A DNA stretch of 64,000 nt, taken from NCBI RefSeq assembly GCF_021533215.1, contig NZ_JAJNKA010000020.1, positions 1 to 64,000 on the forward strand, given 5' to 3'. The stretch is from Portibacter lacus. GTDB taxonomy: Bacteria; Bacteroidota; Bacteroidia; Chitinophagales; Saprospiraceae. A model generated the notes under the pieces. The model had not been told where the DNA came from. It ran no database searches and worked only from the letters and a program-made list of their open reading frames with translations. The first letter of the stretch is position 1, and each line of letters opens with the position of its first letter. Positions 7,537 to 16,694 of the stretch are shown here, in pieces. Made by a program: the position numbers and the translations under genes.

Positions 7537-8610
7537 ATGACAAAACCAACAAAATGGCAACTGGATCCACTGCCAATCAAACAGGATCTTGAAACCAAAT
7601 CAGTGCTCAAGAGACTGCCAAAAGCTCATGCAGCATTGGCGGAATTAAAAGGAATTGCTTCAACTATTCCCAATCAAAATATATTGATTAATACTCTTGG
7701 TTTACAAGAAGCAAAAGATAGTTCAGAAATTGAAAATATTATCACAACTCATGATGAGTTATATAAGACAGGATTGAGCTTGATTTCCTCATTAGATTCA
7801 AAAGAAGTTCAAAATTATATTGAAGCAATGAAGGTTGGATTTGCTCTTATCCAACAAAATCAATTACTTACAAATAATACAATCCTTAAAATTCAAGAGA
7901 GATTAGAAAAGAATAAGGCTGGATTTAGGAAAGTGCCAGGAACCGTGCTTAAAAATGCTTCATCAGGGGAAGTTGTTTACGAGCCTCCTCAGGATTATGA
8001 TACAATCGTGGGATTAATGAAGAATCTTGAAGAGTTTATAAATGACGATTCAATTACGGATCTAGACCCATTAATAAAAATGGCAATAATCCATTTGCAA
8101 TTTGAAAGCATTCATCCATTCTATGATGGAAATGGTAGAACTGGTAGAATAATCAACATTCTGTATTTAATTACGCAAGGTCTATTAAATCTTCCAATTC
8201 TGTATTTAAGTAATTACATCATAAAAAACAAGCAGAAGTACTATGAACTACTTCAATCTGTAAGAACAGAAAATAGGTGGGAAGAATGGTTGATCTATAT
8301 GATTGAATCTGTAGAAAAAACATCTAAAGATACAATTGAGCTAATTAGCCAAATCAAACTCCAGATGCAAAGCATGAAAACAACATTAAGAGAAAACTAC
8401 AAGTTCTACAGTCAAGATTTACTCAACAATCTTTTCAAACATCCGTATTCAAAAATAGAATTCTTAGTAAAAGACCTAGGAGTAAGTAGGTTAACTGCTG
8501 CGAACTATCTAAACCAACTTTCCAACGACGGAATTCTTAGAAAAGAGAAATTGGGAAAGTCAAACTATTACGTAAATGAGGGACTATTTGAACTACTTAA
8601 AAAGAGGTAA
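7537..8610 (+). CDS. Fic-domain AMPylase with C-terminal winged helix
   Basis: This 357-residue Fic protein uses ATP to attach AMP to hydroxyl side chains of target proteins. The N-terminal Fic_N region carries the autoinhibitory motif S-S-E-I-E-N (residues 62-67), which fits the (S/T)xxxE(G/N) consensus of class II Fic proteins. The catalytic loop HPFYDGNGRTGR (193-204) is complete, with the active-site His and both Arg. The last 60 residues form a winged helix (VKDLGVSRLTAANYLNQLS). A GTG 18 nt upstream is an alternative start, but the ATG gives the family's usual beginning. It is monocistronic, behind the DUF4157 gene and the leader relic. Targets are unknown. Confidence 0.93.
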   Translation: MTKPTKWQLDPLPIKQDLETKSVLKRLPKAHAALAELKGIASTIPNQNILINTLGLQEAKDSSEIENIITTHDELYKTGLSLISSLDSKEVQNYIEAMKVGFALIQQNQLLTNNTILKIQERLEKNKAGFRKVPGTVLKNASSGEVVYEPPQDYDTIVGLMKNLEEFINDDSITDLDPLIKMAIIHLQFESIHPFYDGNGRTGRIINILYLITQGLLNLPILYLSNYIIKNKQKYYELLQSVRTENRWEEWLIYMIESVEKTSKDTIELISQIKLQMQSMKTTLRENYKFYSQDLLNNLFKHPYSKIEFLVKDLGVSRLTAANYLNQLSNDGILRKEKLGKSNYYVNEGLFELLKKR

Positions 8611-8796
8611 CAGAAAGTACATGATGTAAGAGCTCGTTCCTCGCTCCTCCGAATGAACTAGAATCGTTACACACGCTTCATCACTCTGAAGTTGTAAGTA
8701 ATCCAAATGGATATATTAGAAAAAGGCTGAATTAATCTGATTCTAGTTTTTGAATTCTAAATTCATTTCAATAATGACCTACCATCTAAGTAAATA

Positions 8797-8826
8797 TTGA
8801 AATTTAGCAGCCATTCGTTATCTTTC
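8797..8826 (+). promoter_or_regulatory. Promoter of the DUF853 ATPase gene
   Basis: TTG (8797-8799) and TATCTTTC (8819-8826), separated by 19 nt, fit the Bacteroidota pattern apart from the last base of the -7 box. The start codon follows 26 nt later. Confidence 0.5.
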
Positions 8827-8852
8827 GCTTTCAATCAATAAAAAAATTAATT

Positions 8853-11306
8853 ATGCAATTGCCACAGGAGAAAATGGGTTCCTTTTTTTTAGGAGCTGAA
8901 TATGATATTAGCAAAAGTGAATTAATTGACGAACCAGTCATTTATGATGCCAGAGATCTAACAACACATGCTGTATGTGTAGGTATGACGGGAAGTGGAA
9001 AAACTGGATTATGCATTGGTTTGCTAGAAGAAGCTGCTATTGATCAGGTACCAGCAATAATCATTGACCCAAAAGGAGATATGACTAATCTGTTGCTTCA
9101 GTTTGAAAACCTTTCTCCTAAGGAGTTTGAAAAATGGATTAATCCAGATGATGCTAGTAGAAAAGGCATGTCGGTTACTGATTATGCCCAAAAAACTGCT
9201 GAAACTTGGCGAAACGGTTTAGCTGGATGGGGTGAAGATGAAGAGCGGATAAAACTTTTAAAAGAAAGTGTCGATTATACGATTTATACTCCAGGTTCCG
9301 ATTCAGGAGTACCCATCAATATTTTAGGTTCATTTGCTGCTCCACAGGTTGATTTCGATTCAGATACAGAAATGCTTCGCGAAAGAATTCAGGGTACCGT
9401 GGCTGCATTGCTTGGGATGGTTGAAAGCAAAGAAGATCCTGTTCGAAGTAGGGAAGGGATACTGCTTGCCATGCTTTTCGAGCATCACTGGCGAAAAAAT
9501 GAAGACTTAGACCTTACGAAAATAATTATGGGTATTCAAAAACCACCGTTTACGAAGATTGGTGTTTTTGATATAGATACTTTCTTTCCTGAAAAAGACC
9601 GATTTGATTTAGCAATGGAGTTTAATACACTCGTTGCATCTCCTCAGTTTCAATATTGGTTGCAAGGTGAAGCTTTAGATATAGACAAATTGTATTTTAC
9701 TCCGGAAGGTAAAGTGCGACACAGCATTATGTATATCGCTCATTTGTCCGACAGTGAACGAATGTTTTTTGTTACACTTTTGCTGAATAGCTTGATCACT
9801 TGGATGAGAAGACAGTCAGGTACAACGAGTCTGAGAAGTTTGTTGTATTTCGATGAAATATTCGGTTACTTCCCTCCCACGGCGCAACCTCCGTCTAAAA
9901 AACCTTTGCTAACGATTTTAAAGCAAGCAAGGGCATTTGGGGTAGGTGCAGTTTTAGTGACTCAAAATCCGGTGGACATTGATTACAAAGGATTGTCGAA
10001 TGCCGGAACTTGGTTTATAGGGAAGTTACAAACGGAAAGAGATAAGGCACGAGTACTTCAAGGGCTTGAAGGTGCGATCGCTGAGGCCGGGTCAAGTATC
10101 AAAACTGATTTTGGCAAACTCATATCGTCTTTAGGATCACGAGTGTTTTTACTGCATAATGTGCATGAAGATGAGCCAGTCGTGATGCACACCCGCTGGG
10201 TAATGTCTTATCTTCGTGGTCCTTTGACGCGTCCACAAGTCAAGGAGTTAATGAAGGAAAAAAAGGCTTTACGCGCATCAAATTCGAAGTCTACATCATC
10301 GTCGTCAACGGTAGGAAACATTGACATTAAAAAAACCTCTGCACATCCGCCATCATTGGATTCTGGGATTCAGCAAATGTTCTTTCCAGTATGGAAGTCA
10401 GCCTCAGAGGCTAGTTCAGAAATTGGCAAAGGTGACTTGGAATTGATATATGAAGGATATGGTTTTGCTTGCGGAGATGTTAGATTTTATGATGCTAAAC
10501 GAGGCTTAGACGAAGTGAAGTCATTGGCCTTTCTGACTCCTCCTCCAGATGATTTTGGTCGAATAGAGTGGGATAAAGTACAATCAATAAAGAATTGGGA
10601 AAAGAAATTAATTCAGAAACCCGACCACCCAGATTCAGTTGATGTTTCTTTTGCGGATACGCCTGAATCCATGAACACTTTGAAGGAAGTGAAGGCTGTA
10701 GAGAAAGAGTTTTCGGATTACCTTTATCAGAGCCAATCCATGCCTATCTTAGCACATGAGAAATTTGAAATCTATCAAGTGCCGAATGAAGGAAAAGAAT
10801 CTTTTCATTCGAAAATTACTCAGGCTGCTAGGGAAAAACGAGATGAAGAGATAGATGATATCCAGAATAGATACGAGGAAAAATTTGACAAGATTAAGGA
10901 TCGAATTAGAGATGAGGAGCAGGATTTATACGAACATGAAGCAGAAATGAAAGATCGGCGGACTGCTGAAATCATCGGAGTGGCGGAAACCATTTTTTCT
11001 GTATTTAAAGGAAGGAGAAGGTCTTTTAGTACAGCGGCAACGAAAAGCCGAATGCGACGAAAAGCGGCACAAAAAATGGAGGCTACGCGTATAGATTTGG
11101 AAGAACTCCATGACGATTACAGAGATCTGGAAAAAGAGCTTCAAGAAAAGATACAAGAGGTGAAAGAGAGATGGGAAGCTGTTTCTGCCGATATTACGGT
11201 GCATGAAGTCAAACCAAGGCGAGCGGATGTAAAAGTGGATCAAGTCATGTTGGTGTGGCAGCCTTTCTGGGTTGCGAAGAATGGGGAAAGGGTAAGTGCA
11301 ATGTAG
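8853..11306 (+). CDS. HerA-like ATPase, DUF853 family
   Basis: This 817-residue protein belongs to the HerA/FtsK-superfamily ATPases of DUF853. The Walker A motif GMTGSGKTG is at residues 44-52, Walker B LLYFDE at 330-335, and a conserved VLVTQNPVD segment at 367-375. Residues 470-650 are a linker and a second globular region. Residues 655-770 are a long, highly charged coiled coil with repeated E/K/R runs, followed by a short beta-rich end. HerA relatives translocate DNA; the role of the DUF853 branch is not established. The usual short family members are about 500 residues, so the coiled-coil extension is notable. It is a single gene, with convergent neighbours downstream. Confidence 0.88.
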   Translation: MQLPQEKMGSFFLGAEYDISKSELIDEPVIYDARDLTTHAVCVGMTGSGKTGLCIGLLEEAAIDQVPAIIIDPKGDMTNLLLQFENLSPKEFEKWINPDDASRKGMSVTDYAQKTAETWRNGLAGWGEDEERIKLLKESVDYTIYTPGSDSGVPINILGSFAAPQVDFDSDTEMLRERIQGTVAALLGMVESKEDPVRSREGILLAMLFEHHWRKNEDLDLTKIIMGIQKPPFTKIGVFDIDTFFPEKDRFDLAMEFNTLVASPQFQYWLQGEALDIDKLYFTPEGKVRHSIMYIAHLSDSERMFFVTLLLNSLITWMRRQSGTTSLRSLLYFDEIFGYFPPTAQPPSKKPLLTILKQARAFGVGAVLVTQNPVDIDYKGLSNAGTWFIGKLQTERDKARVLQGLEGAIAEAGSSIKTDFGKLISSLGSRVFLLHNVHEDEPVVMHTRWVMSYLRGPLTRPQVKELMKEKKALRASNSKSTSSSSTVGNIDIKKTSAHPPSLDSGIQQMFFPVWKSASEASSEIGKGDLELIYEGYGFACGDVRFYDAKRGLDEVKSLAFLTPPPDDFGRIEWDKVQSIKNWEKKLIQKPDHPDSVDVSFADTPESMNTLKEVKAVEKEFSDYLYQSQSMPILAHEKFEIYQVPNEGKESFHSKITQAAREKRDEEIDDIQNRYEEKFDKIKDRIRDEEQDLYEHEAEMKDRRTAEIIGVAETIFSVFKGRRRSFSTAATKSRMRRKAAQKMEATRIDLEELHDDYRDLEKELQEKIQEVKERWEAVSADITVHEVKPRRADVKVDQVMLVWQPFWVAKNGERVSAM

Positions 11307-11485
11307 AGCTCGAACATTATTATTGATTTATGGTGAGCATTGGATAAGAAATTACATTGATGCGTGTGAATGCTTGGACTCCATAATGGCAAGAGCGGAT
11401 TTTTGGTGTCTATACAAACATTTGAATATGCAAGGTCTACTTCGGTTAGAGCAGTCTTACCTTTTATGTTTGAGGGCAATTTGGG

Positions 11486-12250
11486 TCAATTCCACTTCTC
11501 AACCAAGTAAGTCCAATACCTTCGAGGAACATGCCGTTCGTGAAGTTTGGTGTTGTTTCTTTCTTTTATATTCACACTTTGAAAATAGGCTTGCCACATT
11601 TTCTGATAGGATAACTCATCGCTACTTAAATTTTCATGCCTTATCTTTTCTTGGTATAAGTCTATATGCTCTTCAAAATTTACTACATCTATCTTCCCTT
11701 CAGAATGAAAGATTCCATACGATCTTTTCGTATCATAAATCAACCATTCCATTGTTGGATATCGGTCTTTGAAATGTTTTCCGATAAGAGGAAGGACATT
11801 AAAATCGGGATTGACAATTGCGACGTAAAGATCATCTTTCAATTGTTGAAACCTAACGAAAGCATGCATTCGATGAACTTCTCGACCCATCATCTTTTTC
11901 GCTTTGTGAAGTCGCAAGATTCGTGAATCTCCGAAGTCACTTATTTTGTAAGCTTTACCATCAAAAATCATCTTTATAAAATAGACCAAGTCATTGTGAA
12001 TTTGCGTCGATTCTTGTAGGAAAACGGAATAAATGAAGGCAAGCACCTTCTTAGAAGTTTTATCTTTTATGCCATTTATAATTCGCTCAGCATGCTGCTC
12101 ATTCGTGGAAACGATAATAGCTTCTCCAAAGATCTTAGATTGATGATGATCTTGTTCTACGACCGTACAATCATTTATTTTCTGAATATACATTTCAAAA
12201 ATGCAAGTCAAGAAGCCTTCATATGAACCATCGAAAACCAGTTCCACCAT
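11486..12250 (-). CDS. TIGR03915/DUF4130 putative DNA-repair protein
   Basis: This 254-residue protein matches the TIGR03915 (DUF4130) family. It opens with FDGSYEGFLTCIFEMY, contains DFGDSRILRLHKAKKMMGREVHRMHAFVRFQ, and ends with a RRYWTYLVEKWN-like tail. The family is almost always paired with the radical SAM protein TIGR03916, as here, and the pair is predicted to repair or modify DNA; the chemistry is not established. The ATG follows the TAG stop of the upstream radical SAM gene with no gap, so the two are almost certainly co-transcribed and translationally coupled. Confidence 0.92.
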   Translation of the reverse strand: MVELVFDGSYEGFLTCIFEMYIQKINDCTVVEQDHHQSKIFGEAIIVSTNEQHAERIINGIKDKTSKKVLAFIYSVFLQESTQIHNDLVYFIKMIFDGKAYKISDFGDSRILRLHKAKKMMGREVHRMHAFVRFQQLKDDLYVAIVNPDFNVLPLIGKHFKDRYPTMEWLIYDTKRSYGIFHSEGKIDVVNFEEHIDLYQEKIRHENLSSDELSYQKMWQAYFQSVNIKERNNTKLHERHVPRRYWTYLVEKWN

Positions 12251-13513
12251 CTATTGAAAAAGGCTTAATTGGGTAGAAGAAATCGTAGTTGATTTAGCGG
12301 CAGGCAACATAAATTGTCTTTTAATCGCTGAGGAAGCATTGAGCACAGTGTATTTACTATCTCCACATTCTATGAAAAATTGTGCCCTCTTCCATATGAC
12401 TCCTATCTTTTTTAGATGTTCAATATTGAGTTTCCTGAATTTTCTAGCAGCAATGATTTTTTTAGCAGATTTCACTCCGACTCCGGGAATTTTTAAGATG
12501 GAATGGTATTCAGCTTTATTGATATCAACTGGAAATAAATGGGGATTTCGCAAAGCATGAGCAGCTTTGGGATCAATATCAATATCTAAATCGGGGAATT
12601 CATCATTCACAATATCATTCACATCAAATTTATAAAATCGCATTAACCAATCTGCCTGATACAGGCGGTTTTCTCGAAGTACTGGTGTTTTATCTACGAT
12701 AGGCAACCTTGGGTCATCGCTTATGGGAACATATCCACTATAATATACCCGCTTCAATTTTTTCTCAACATATAATTGATCACTCAGTTCAAGAATATGT
12801 TTGTCATTCTCCGGACTGGCACCTATCACCAACTGAGTAGACTGGCCACCTGGCGAAACTTTAGGTGCATGTCTAAATTTCTGACGTTCAATTTTGCTTT
12901 CCTGAATGGCACCTTTTAAGTATTCCATTGGCTCCATTGCATCCTTAAAAGACTTCTCTGGAGCGACTAGCTTTAAGCTTTTTTCTGAAGGCATCTCAAT
13001 ATTGACACTTAAGCGATCTGCATATAATCCTGCTTCATAAAGCAGTTCGTCGCTAGCTCCTGGAATAGCTTTCAAGTGAATATATCCATTGAAATCATGT
13101 TCTTTCCTTAGTTTTTTCGCCACCCGAACAAGTCTTTCCATAGTATAATCAGCACTTTTAAATATACCTGAACTCAAGAACAACCCTTCTATGTAGTTTC
13201 TCTTGTAAAAATTGATGGTCAAGTCGACTACTTCATCTACTGTGAAAGCTGTTCTTCGAATGTCATTACTTTTTCGGGTAACGCAGTATGCACAATCAAA
13301 AATGCAGAAATTAGTCAGTAAAATTTTCAATAAAGAAACACACCGACCATCTTGTGTATAGCTATGACAAATGCCCATTCCTGAACTATTGCCTAATCCA
13401 TTTTTTGTATTTTTTCTTTTGCTTCCACTTGATGCACAAGACACATCGTATTTAGCAGCGTCGGATAGAATTTCTAACTTTTGAACTACACTTAATTTCC
13501 CCATAAGTCGCAA
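12251..13513 (-). CDS. Putative DNA modification/repair radical SAM protein (TIGR03916)
   Basis: This 420-residue enzyme has the radical SAM cluster motif CIFDCAYC (Cys70, Cys74, Cys77), which binds a 4Fe-4S cluster and S-adenosylmethionine. A C-terminal helix-hairpin-helix (KIPGVGVKSAKKIIAARKF, 341-359) should contact DNA. Further Cys residues near residue 26 and at 49 and 58 may bind a second metal centre. The architecture is that of TIGR03916. It is the first gene of a two-gene operon with its TIGR03915 partner. The combination suggests repair of a specific lesion, possibly similar to spore photoproduct lyase chemistry; that is inference. Confidence 0.92.
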   Translation of the reverse strand: MRLMGKLSVVQKLEILSDAAKYDVSCASSGSKRKNTKNGLGNSSGMGICHSYTQDGRCVSLLKILLTNFCIFDCAYCVTRKSNDIRRTAFTVDEVVDLTINFYKRNYIEGLFLSSGIFKSADYTMERLVRVAKKLRKEHDFNGYIHLKAIPGASDELLYEAGLYADRLSVNIEMPSEKSLKLVAPEKSFKDAMEPMEYLKGAIQESKIERQKFRHAPKVSPGGQSTQLVIGASPENDKHILELSDQLYVEKKLKRVYYSGYVPISDDPRLPIVDKTPVLRENRLYQADWLMRFYKFDVNDIVNDEFPDLDIDIDPKAAHALRNPHLFPVDINKAEYHSILKIPGVGVKSAKKIIAARKFRKLNIEHLKKIGVIWKRAQFFIECGDSKYTVLNASSAIKRQFMLPAAKSTTISSTQLSLFQ

Positions 13514-13664
13514 ATATCGTCATTTTATAGTCGGAGTTATAGACAATGCGGAATAATTATTGCACGAAAACGAACTTGATTATCATTGAAATGATATTTT
13601 GAGATGTACTTAGACGCTGAAAGAACAGTGTTTAGAGATAAATATGATTCATAGAAGTCCACAC

Positions 13665-13836
13665 CAGAAATGGACTAAGCAATCTCTCCGTTTCACTCCT
13701 AGCTTAACTGTTCAATGTCTAATTTCAACCTGACATTTTTTAAGCGGAGCAACGAGAGCATGCAAGAAAGTGTAAGGTTTTTATCAAAGCAGAAATTGGC
13801 TAAGCAATCTCTGCGAGCTTACCTGCCCAATTTCGT
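13665..13836 (+). repeat. Composite palindromic repeat, left copy (contains family 1 copy E)
   Basis: This block of about 170 bp has three parts: a 55-bp unit beginning CAGAAATGGACTAAGCAATC, the family 1 palindrome at 13727-13779 (arms AACCTGACATTTT and AAAGTGTAAGGTT), and a second 55-bp unit beginning CAGAAATTGGCTAAGCAATC. The same block recurs in the same orientation at 14873-15052, so the two copies flank the IPTL-CTERM gene. The 55-bp units are themselves inverted repeats (AGAAATTGG ... CCAATTTC). Apart from this block the 322-nt gap after the radical SAM gene shows no gene. Confidence 0.82.
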
Positions 13837-14771
13837 TAGATGCTTACTTGTCTTAAGGCTTTCTGTCGAATACCCACAATTCCAAAAATCAGAACCAATA
13901 AGCTAAGAGTTATTATACCCCATTGCCCGAGTGTCGGCACACCAGCTGAAGGTGGTAAACTTCTATTGTTATTTAGTTCAATAGTTAATTTTAATCCAGA
14001 TTCACTTACCAAAGTTGTTAGCCCGGTACCATCTAAATTTATGCTGTAAATTCCGTTCCTATCATTAAAAAATATTTTACCACTATCTGCATCAAGAACA
14101 ACACCTCCAGGAGTATTTAAGCCACTAGTAATTACTGTATATCCTGTTCCATCTGGGTTAATTCTTGAAAGATTATTTCCTGAAAATTCAGTAAAATAGA
14201 TGAATCCAGAGCTCATATCTTTTGCTAACTTGAGCGTACCATTTGTACCTGTAAAAACATTGGTGACATTACTGCCATCAAAATCGGCTGAATTGATCTG
14301 GGAAGCTCCAGTTACAGCCCAATAGATTTTTTGATTCGCAATGTCTAACGCAATCCCTTCAAGAAGACCTGTACCTGTCACAACTACTTCAATATTGCTA
14401 CCATCAAGGTTTGCTTTTGAAATGGTCTGAGGTGTGGATTCTGCATAATACATTTTACCAGCAGCTAAATCTAGCTCCATACCGTCTGGAGAACTTAATC
14501 CGCTTATGAGGTTCACTAAACCACTTCCATCTGTAGCCATTCGAAAGATAGTAGCTGCAGAAGAACCATCTACAAAATATAGAGAATCATTGAGTGGGTT
14601 GTAAACAACATCTTCCGGAAAAGTAGATATTGACGTAAGAGTCTGAACATTTGTTCCATCTAAGTCGGAAGACTTAATTGTTCCGTCACCTGTATTACCC
14701 CAATAGATAGACGTTTGCGCGACAAGAGAAAATCCGATGAATACAAATAGAAAAGTTAAAATTTTAGACAT
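13836..14771 (-). CDS. Secreted YWTD beta-propeller with IPTL-CTERM anchor
   Basis: The start is placed at 14771, because MSKILTFLFVFIGFSLVAQ is a clear signal peptide; the longer frame would run through repeat DNA. The 311-residue protein has six LDL-receptor class B-like (YWTD) repeats, for example IYWGNTGDG, LYFVDGSS, MYYAEST, IYWAVTGAS, IYFTEFSG and IFFNDRNG, each followed by an xxDGT/S-N/G turn. That is enough for one six-bladed propeller. The C-terminus VPTLGQWGIITLSLL plus a basic tail is an IPTL-CTERM sorting signal, recognised in other bacteria by an exosortase-like system. The ligand is unknown. A TACATTTG box lies 30 nt upstream. Confidence 0.85.
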   Translation of the reverse strand: MSKILTFLFVFIGFSLVAQTSIYWGNTGDGTIKSSDLDGTNVQTLTSISTFPEDVVYNPLNDSLYFVDGSSAATIFRMATDGSGLVNLISGLSSPDGMELDLAAGKMYYAESTPQTISKANLDGSNIEVVVTGTGLLEGIALDIANQKIYWAVTGASQINSADFDGSNVTNVFTGTNGTLKLAKDMSSGFIYFTEFSGNNLSRINPDGTGYTVITSGLNTPGGVVLDADSGKIFFNDRNGIYSINLDGTGLTTLVSESGLKLTIELNNNRSLPPSAGVPTLGQWGIITLSLLVLIFGIVGIRQKALRQVSI

Positions 14772-14800
14772 ATTGAAATTGATTTTTAGGATTAGGGAGA

Positions 14801-14808
14801 CAAATGTA
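14801..14808 (-). promoter_or_regulatory. Promoter -7 box (TACATTTG) of the IPTL-CTERM gene
   Basis: TACATTTG on the minus strand fits TAnnTTTG and lies 30 nt upstream of the chosen ATG, supporting the shorter start. No clear -33 box is seen. Confidence 0.45.
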
Positions 14809-14872
14809 GTATAATTAACATAGTTTCTACTACTTTCATTGACTTTAATAACATTACGATTCTTGAATTCAG

Positions 14873-15052
14873 ACCAGAAATGGACTAAGCAGTCTCTGCG
14901 TTTCACTCCAAGCTTAACTGTCTGATTTCTAATTTCAACCTGACAATTTTTAAGCGGAGCCATGAGAGCATGCAAGAAAGTATAAGGTTTTTATCACAGC
15001 AGAAATTGGCTAAGCAGTCTCTGCGTTTCGCTCCTAGCTTACCTGTCCAATT
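14873..15052 (+). repeat. Composite palindromic repeat, right copy (contains family 1 copy F)
   Basis: This is the direct copy of the block at 13665-13836, with the same three-part order. The family 1 palindrome is at 14937-14989 (arms AACCTGACAATTT and AAAGTATAAGGTT). The flanking units begin AGAAATGGACTAAGCAGTCT and AGAAATTGGCTAAGCAGTCT. The block fills most of the gap between the IPTL-CTERM gene and the divergent sulfatase gene. Confidence 0.82.
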
Positions 15053-15112
15053 TCTTCCCAGTTTAACTTAAATAGAAATTTATACTATATTCATTCCAAA
15101 AACAGCGAGATA

Positions 15113-16687
15113 ATGATAAATAAAGGAATTTTTGTGAAAGCAAGTATGATCATTCTCATTCTTGCATGTCACTTGTTTACATCCTGCAAGTCCACAAAAA
15201 TTGGCAGTAATAAAACCTCAGAAAAACCGAATATCGTTTTATTTTTTGTGGATGATATGGGGTGGCAAGATACTTCTCTACCATTCTGGGATCGAAAAAC
15301 ACCATACAATGATATATACCGCACGCCTAATATGGAACGATTAGCGAAGGAAGGTATTAAATTTACACAGGCATATGCAACCCCAGTATGTTCTCCTACA
15401 AGAGTAAGTCTAATGACAGGCATGAATGCCGCAAGACACCGAGTTACAAATTGGACATTGCATAAAGATGTTCTGAAACCACAAGAAATAAATCATAAGA
15501 AATTAACCTTTCCGGATTGGAATGTGAATGGATTAAGTCCAGTAGCGGGAATTAATCATTCCGTTTTTGCAACGCCCCTTCCTCAAGTATTACACGATTC
15601 AGGATACTATACCATTCATGCAGGCAAAGCACACTTTGGTGCGATCGGAACACCCGGAGAAGATCCTATTAACCTTGGTTTCGATGTTAATATTGCGGGT
15701 CATGCCGCTGGCGCACCTCAAAGTTATCTTGGGACTGAAAATTTCGGGAATGGAATGGATGACAAAAAAGTCTGGGCAGTTCCAGGCTTAGAAAAGTATC
15801 ACGGCAAAGATATTTTCTTAACAGATGCGCTGACACGCGAAGCCTTGCTTTCTATTGATACTGCAGTTCAAGATAAAAAACCATTTTTCTTGTATATGGC
15901 ACATTATGCAATTCACACACCTTTGTATGCTGACAAAAAATATGTTCAGAAATACCTGGATGCTGGATTGGACCCTAAAGAAGCAAAGTATGCCTCCATG
16001 ATAGAAGGAATGGATAAAAGTCTGGGTGATATTATGGATCACTTAGCTGAAAATGACCTAGTTGATAATACCATTATACTATTTATGTCAGATAATGGAG
16101 GACTTAGTGCGCATGCTCGGGCTGGCGTACCTCATACACACAATGCTCCACTAAATAGTGGGAAAGGATCGGCCTATGAAGGTGGTATTCGAGAGCCAAT
16201 GATTGTAAAATGGCCAGGAGTTACCCAATCCAATTCTGAAACGGATGAAATGGTAATCATTGAAGATTTTTATCCTACGATAATAGAAATGGCGGGCATT
16301 CGCCAACCTAATATTCAACAAACAATAGACGGGATTAGCTTTGTGCCAATGTTAGAACAATCATACCAGAAGCCTTCCGAGCTGCGACCGTTATTCTGGC
16401 ACTTCCCGAATCATTGGGGGCCTTCAGGACCTGGAATAGGTGCGTCTAGTTCAGTTCGATATGGTGATTTCAAATATCTCTACTACCATCTTGATGAAAG
16501 AAAAGAGCTATTTAATATTGCAGAAGATATAGGCGAGACCAAGAATCTAATTGATGAAAATCCGGAGAAAGCGAAAGCATTAGAAAAAATACTATCTGAT
16601 TATTTGCGGAAAGTGGATGCTCAGTTTCCTATAAATAAAGAGACTGGAAAGAAAACGCCCTTCCCAGATGAAAGTGTTAATTCATAA
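15113..16687 (+). CDS. Type I sulfatase (arylsulfatase-like, probable lipoprotein)
   Basis: This 524-residue sulfatase removes sulfate esters, most likely from a sulfated polysaccharide. The formylglycine motif is C93-S-P-T-R97 (Cys type, activated by a formylglycine-generating enzyme), followed by VSLMTG. Metal ligands include Asp47-Asp48 in VDDMGW and the later FMSDNGG. The N-terminus is hydrophobic and ends in LFTSC, giving a likely lipid-modified Cys25 and a location in the envelope. The length is typical. The next gene, a GH43-like propeller, starts 7 nt after the stop, so the pair is an operon. No SusC/SusD genes are nearby, so this is a minimal locus rather than a full polysaccharide utilisation locus. 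Confidence 0.93.
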   Translation: MINKGIFVKASMIILILACHLFTSCKSTKIGSNKTSEKPNIVLFFVDDMGWQDTSLPFWDRKTPYNDIYRTPNMERLAKEGIKFTQAYATPVCSPTRVSLMTGMNAARHRVTNWTLHKDVLKPQEINHKKLTFPDWNVNGLSPVAGINHSVFATPLPQVLHDSGYYTIHAGKAHFGAIGTPGEDPINLGFDVNIAGHAAGAPQSYLGTENFGNGMDDKKVWAVPGLEKYHGKDIFLTDALTREALLSIDTAVQDKKPFFLYMAHYAIHTPLYADKKYVQKYLDAGLDPKEAKYASMIEGMDKSLGDIMDHLAENDLVDNTIILFMSDNGGLSAHARAGVPHTHNAPLNSGKGSAYEGGIREPMIVKWPGVTQSNSETDEMVIIEDFYPTIIEMAGIRQPNIQQTIDGISFVPMLEQSYQKPSELRPLFWHFPNHWGPSGPGIGASSSVRYGDFKYLYYHLDERKELFNIAEDIGETKNLIDENPEKAKALEKILSDYLRKVDAQFPINKETGKKTPFPDESVNS

Positions 16688-16694
16688 TTGTATA

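Noticed and set aside
11296-11772. A 158-codon plus-strand frame opposite the TIGR03915 gene
   Set aside because: It lies almost wholly antisense to a recognised gene and has no domain or signal; it is a shadow.
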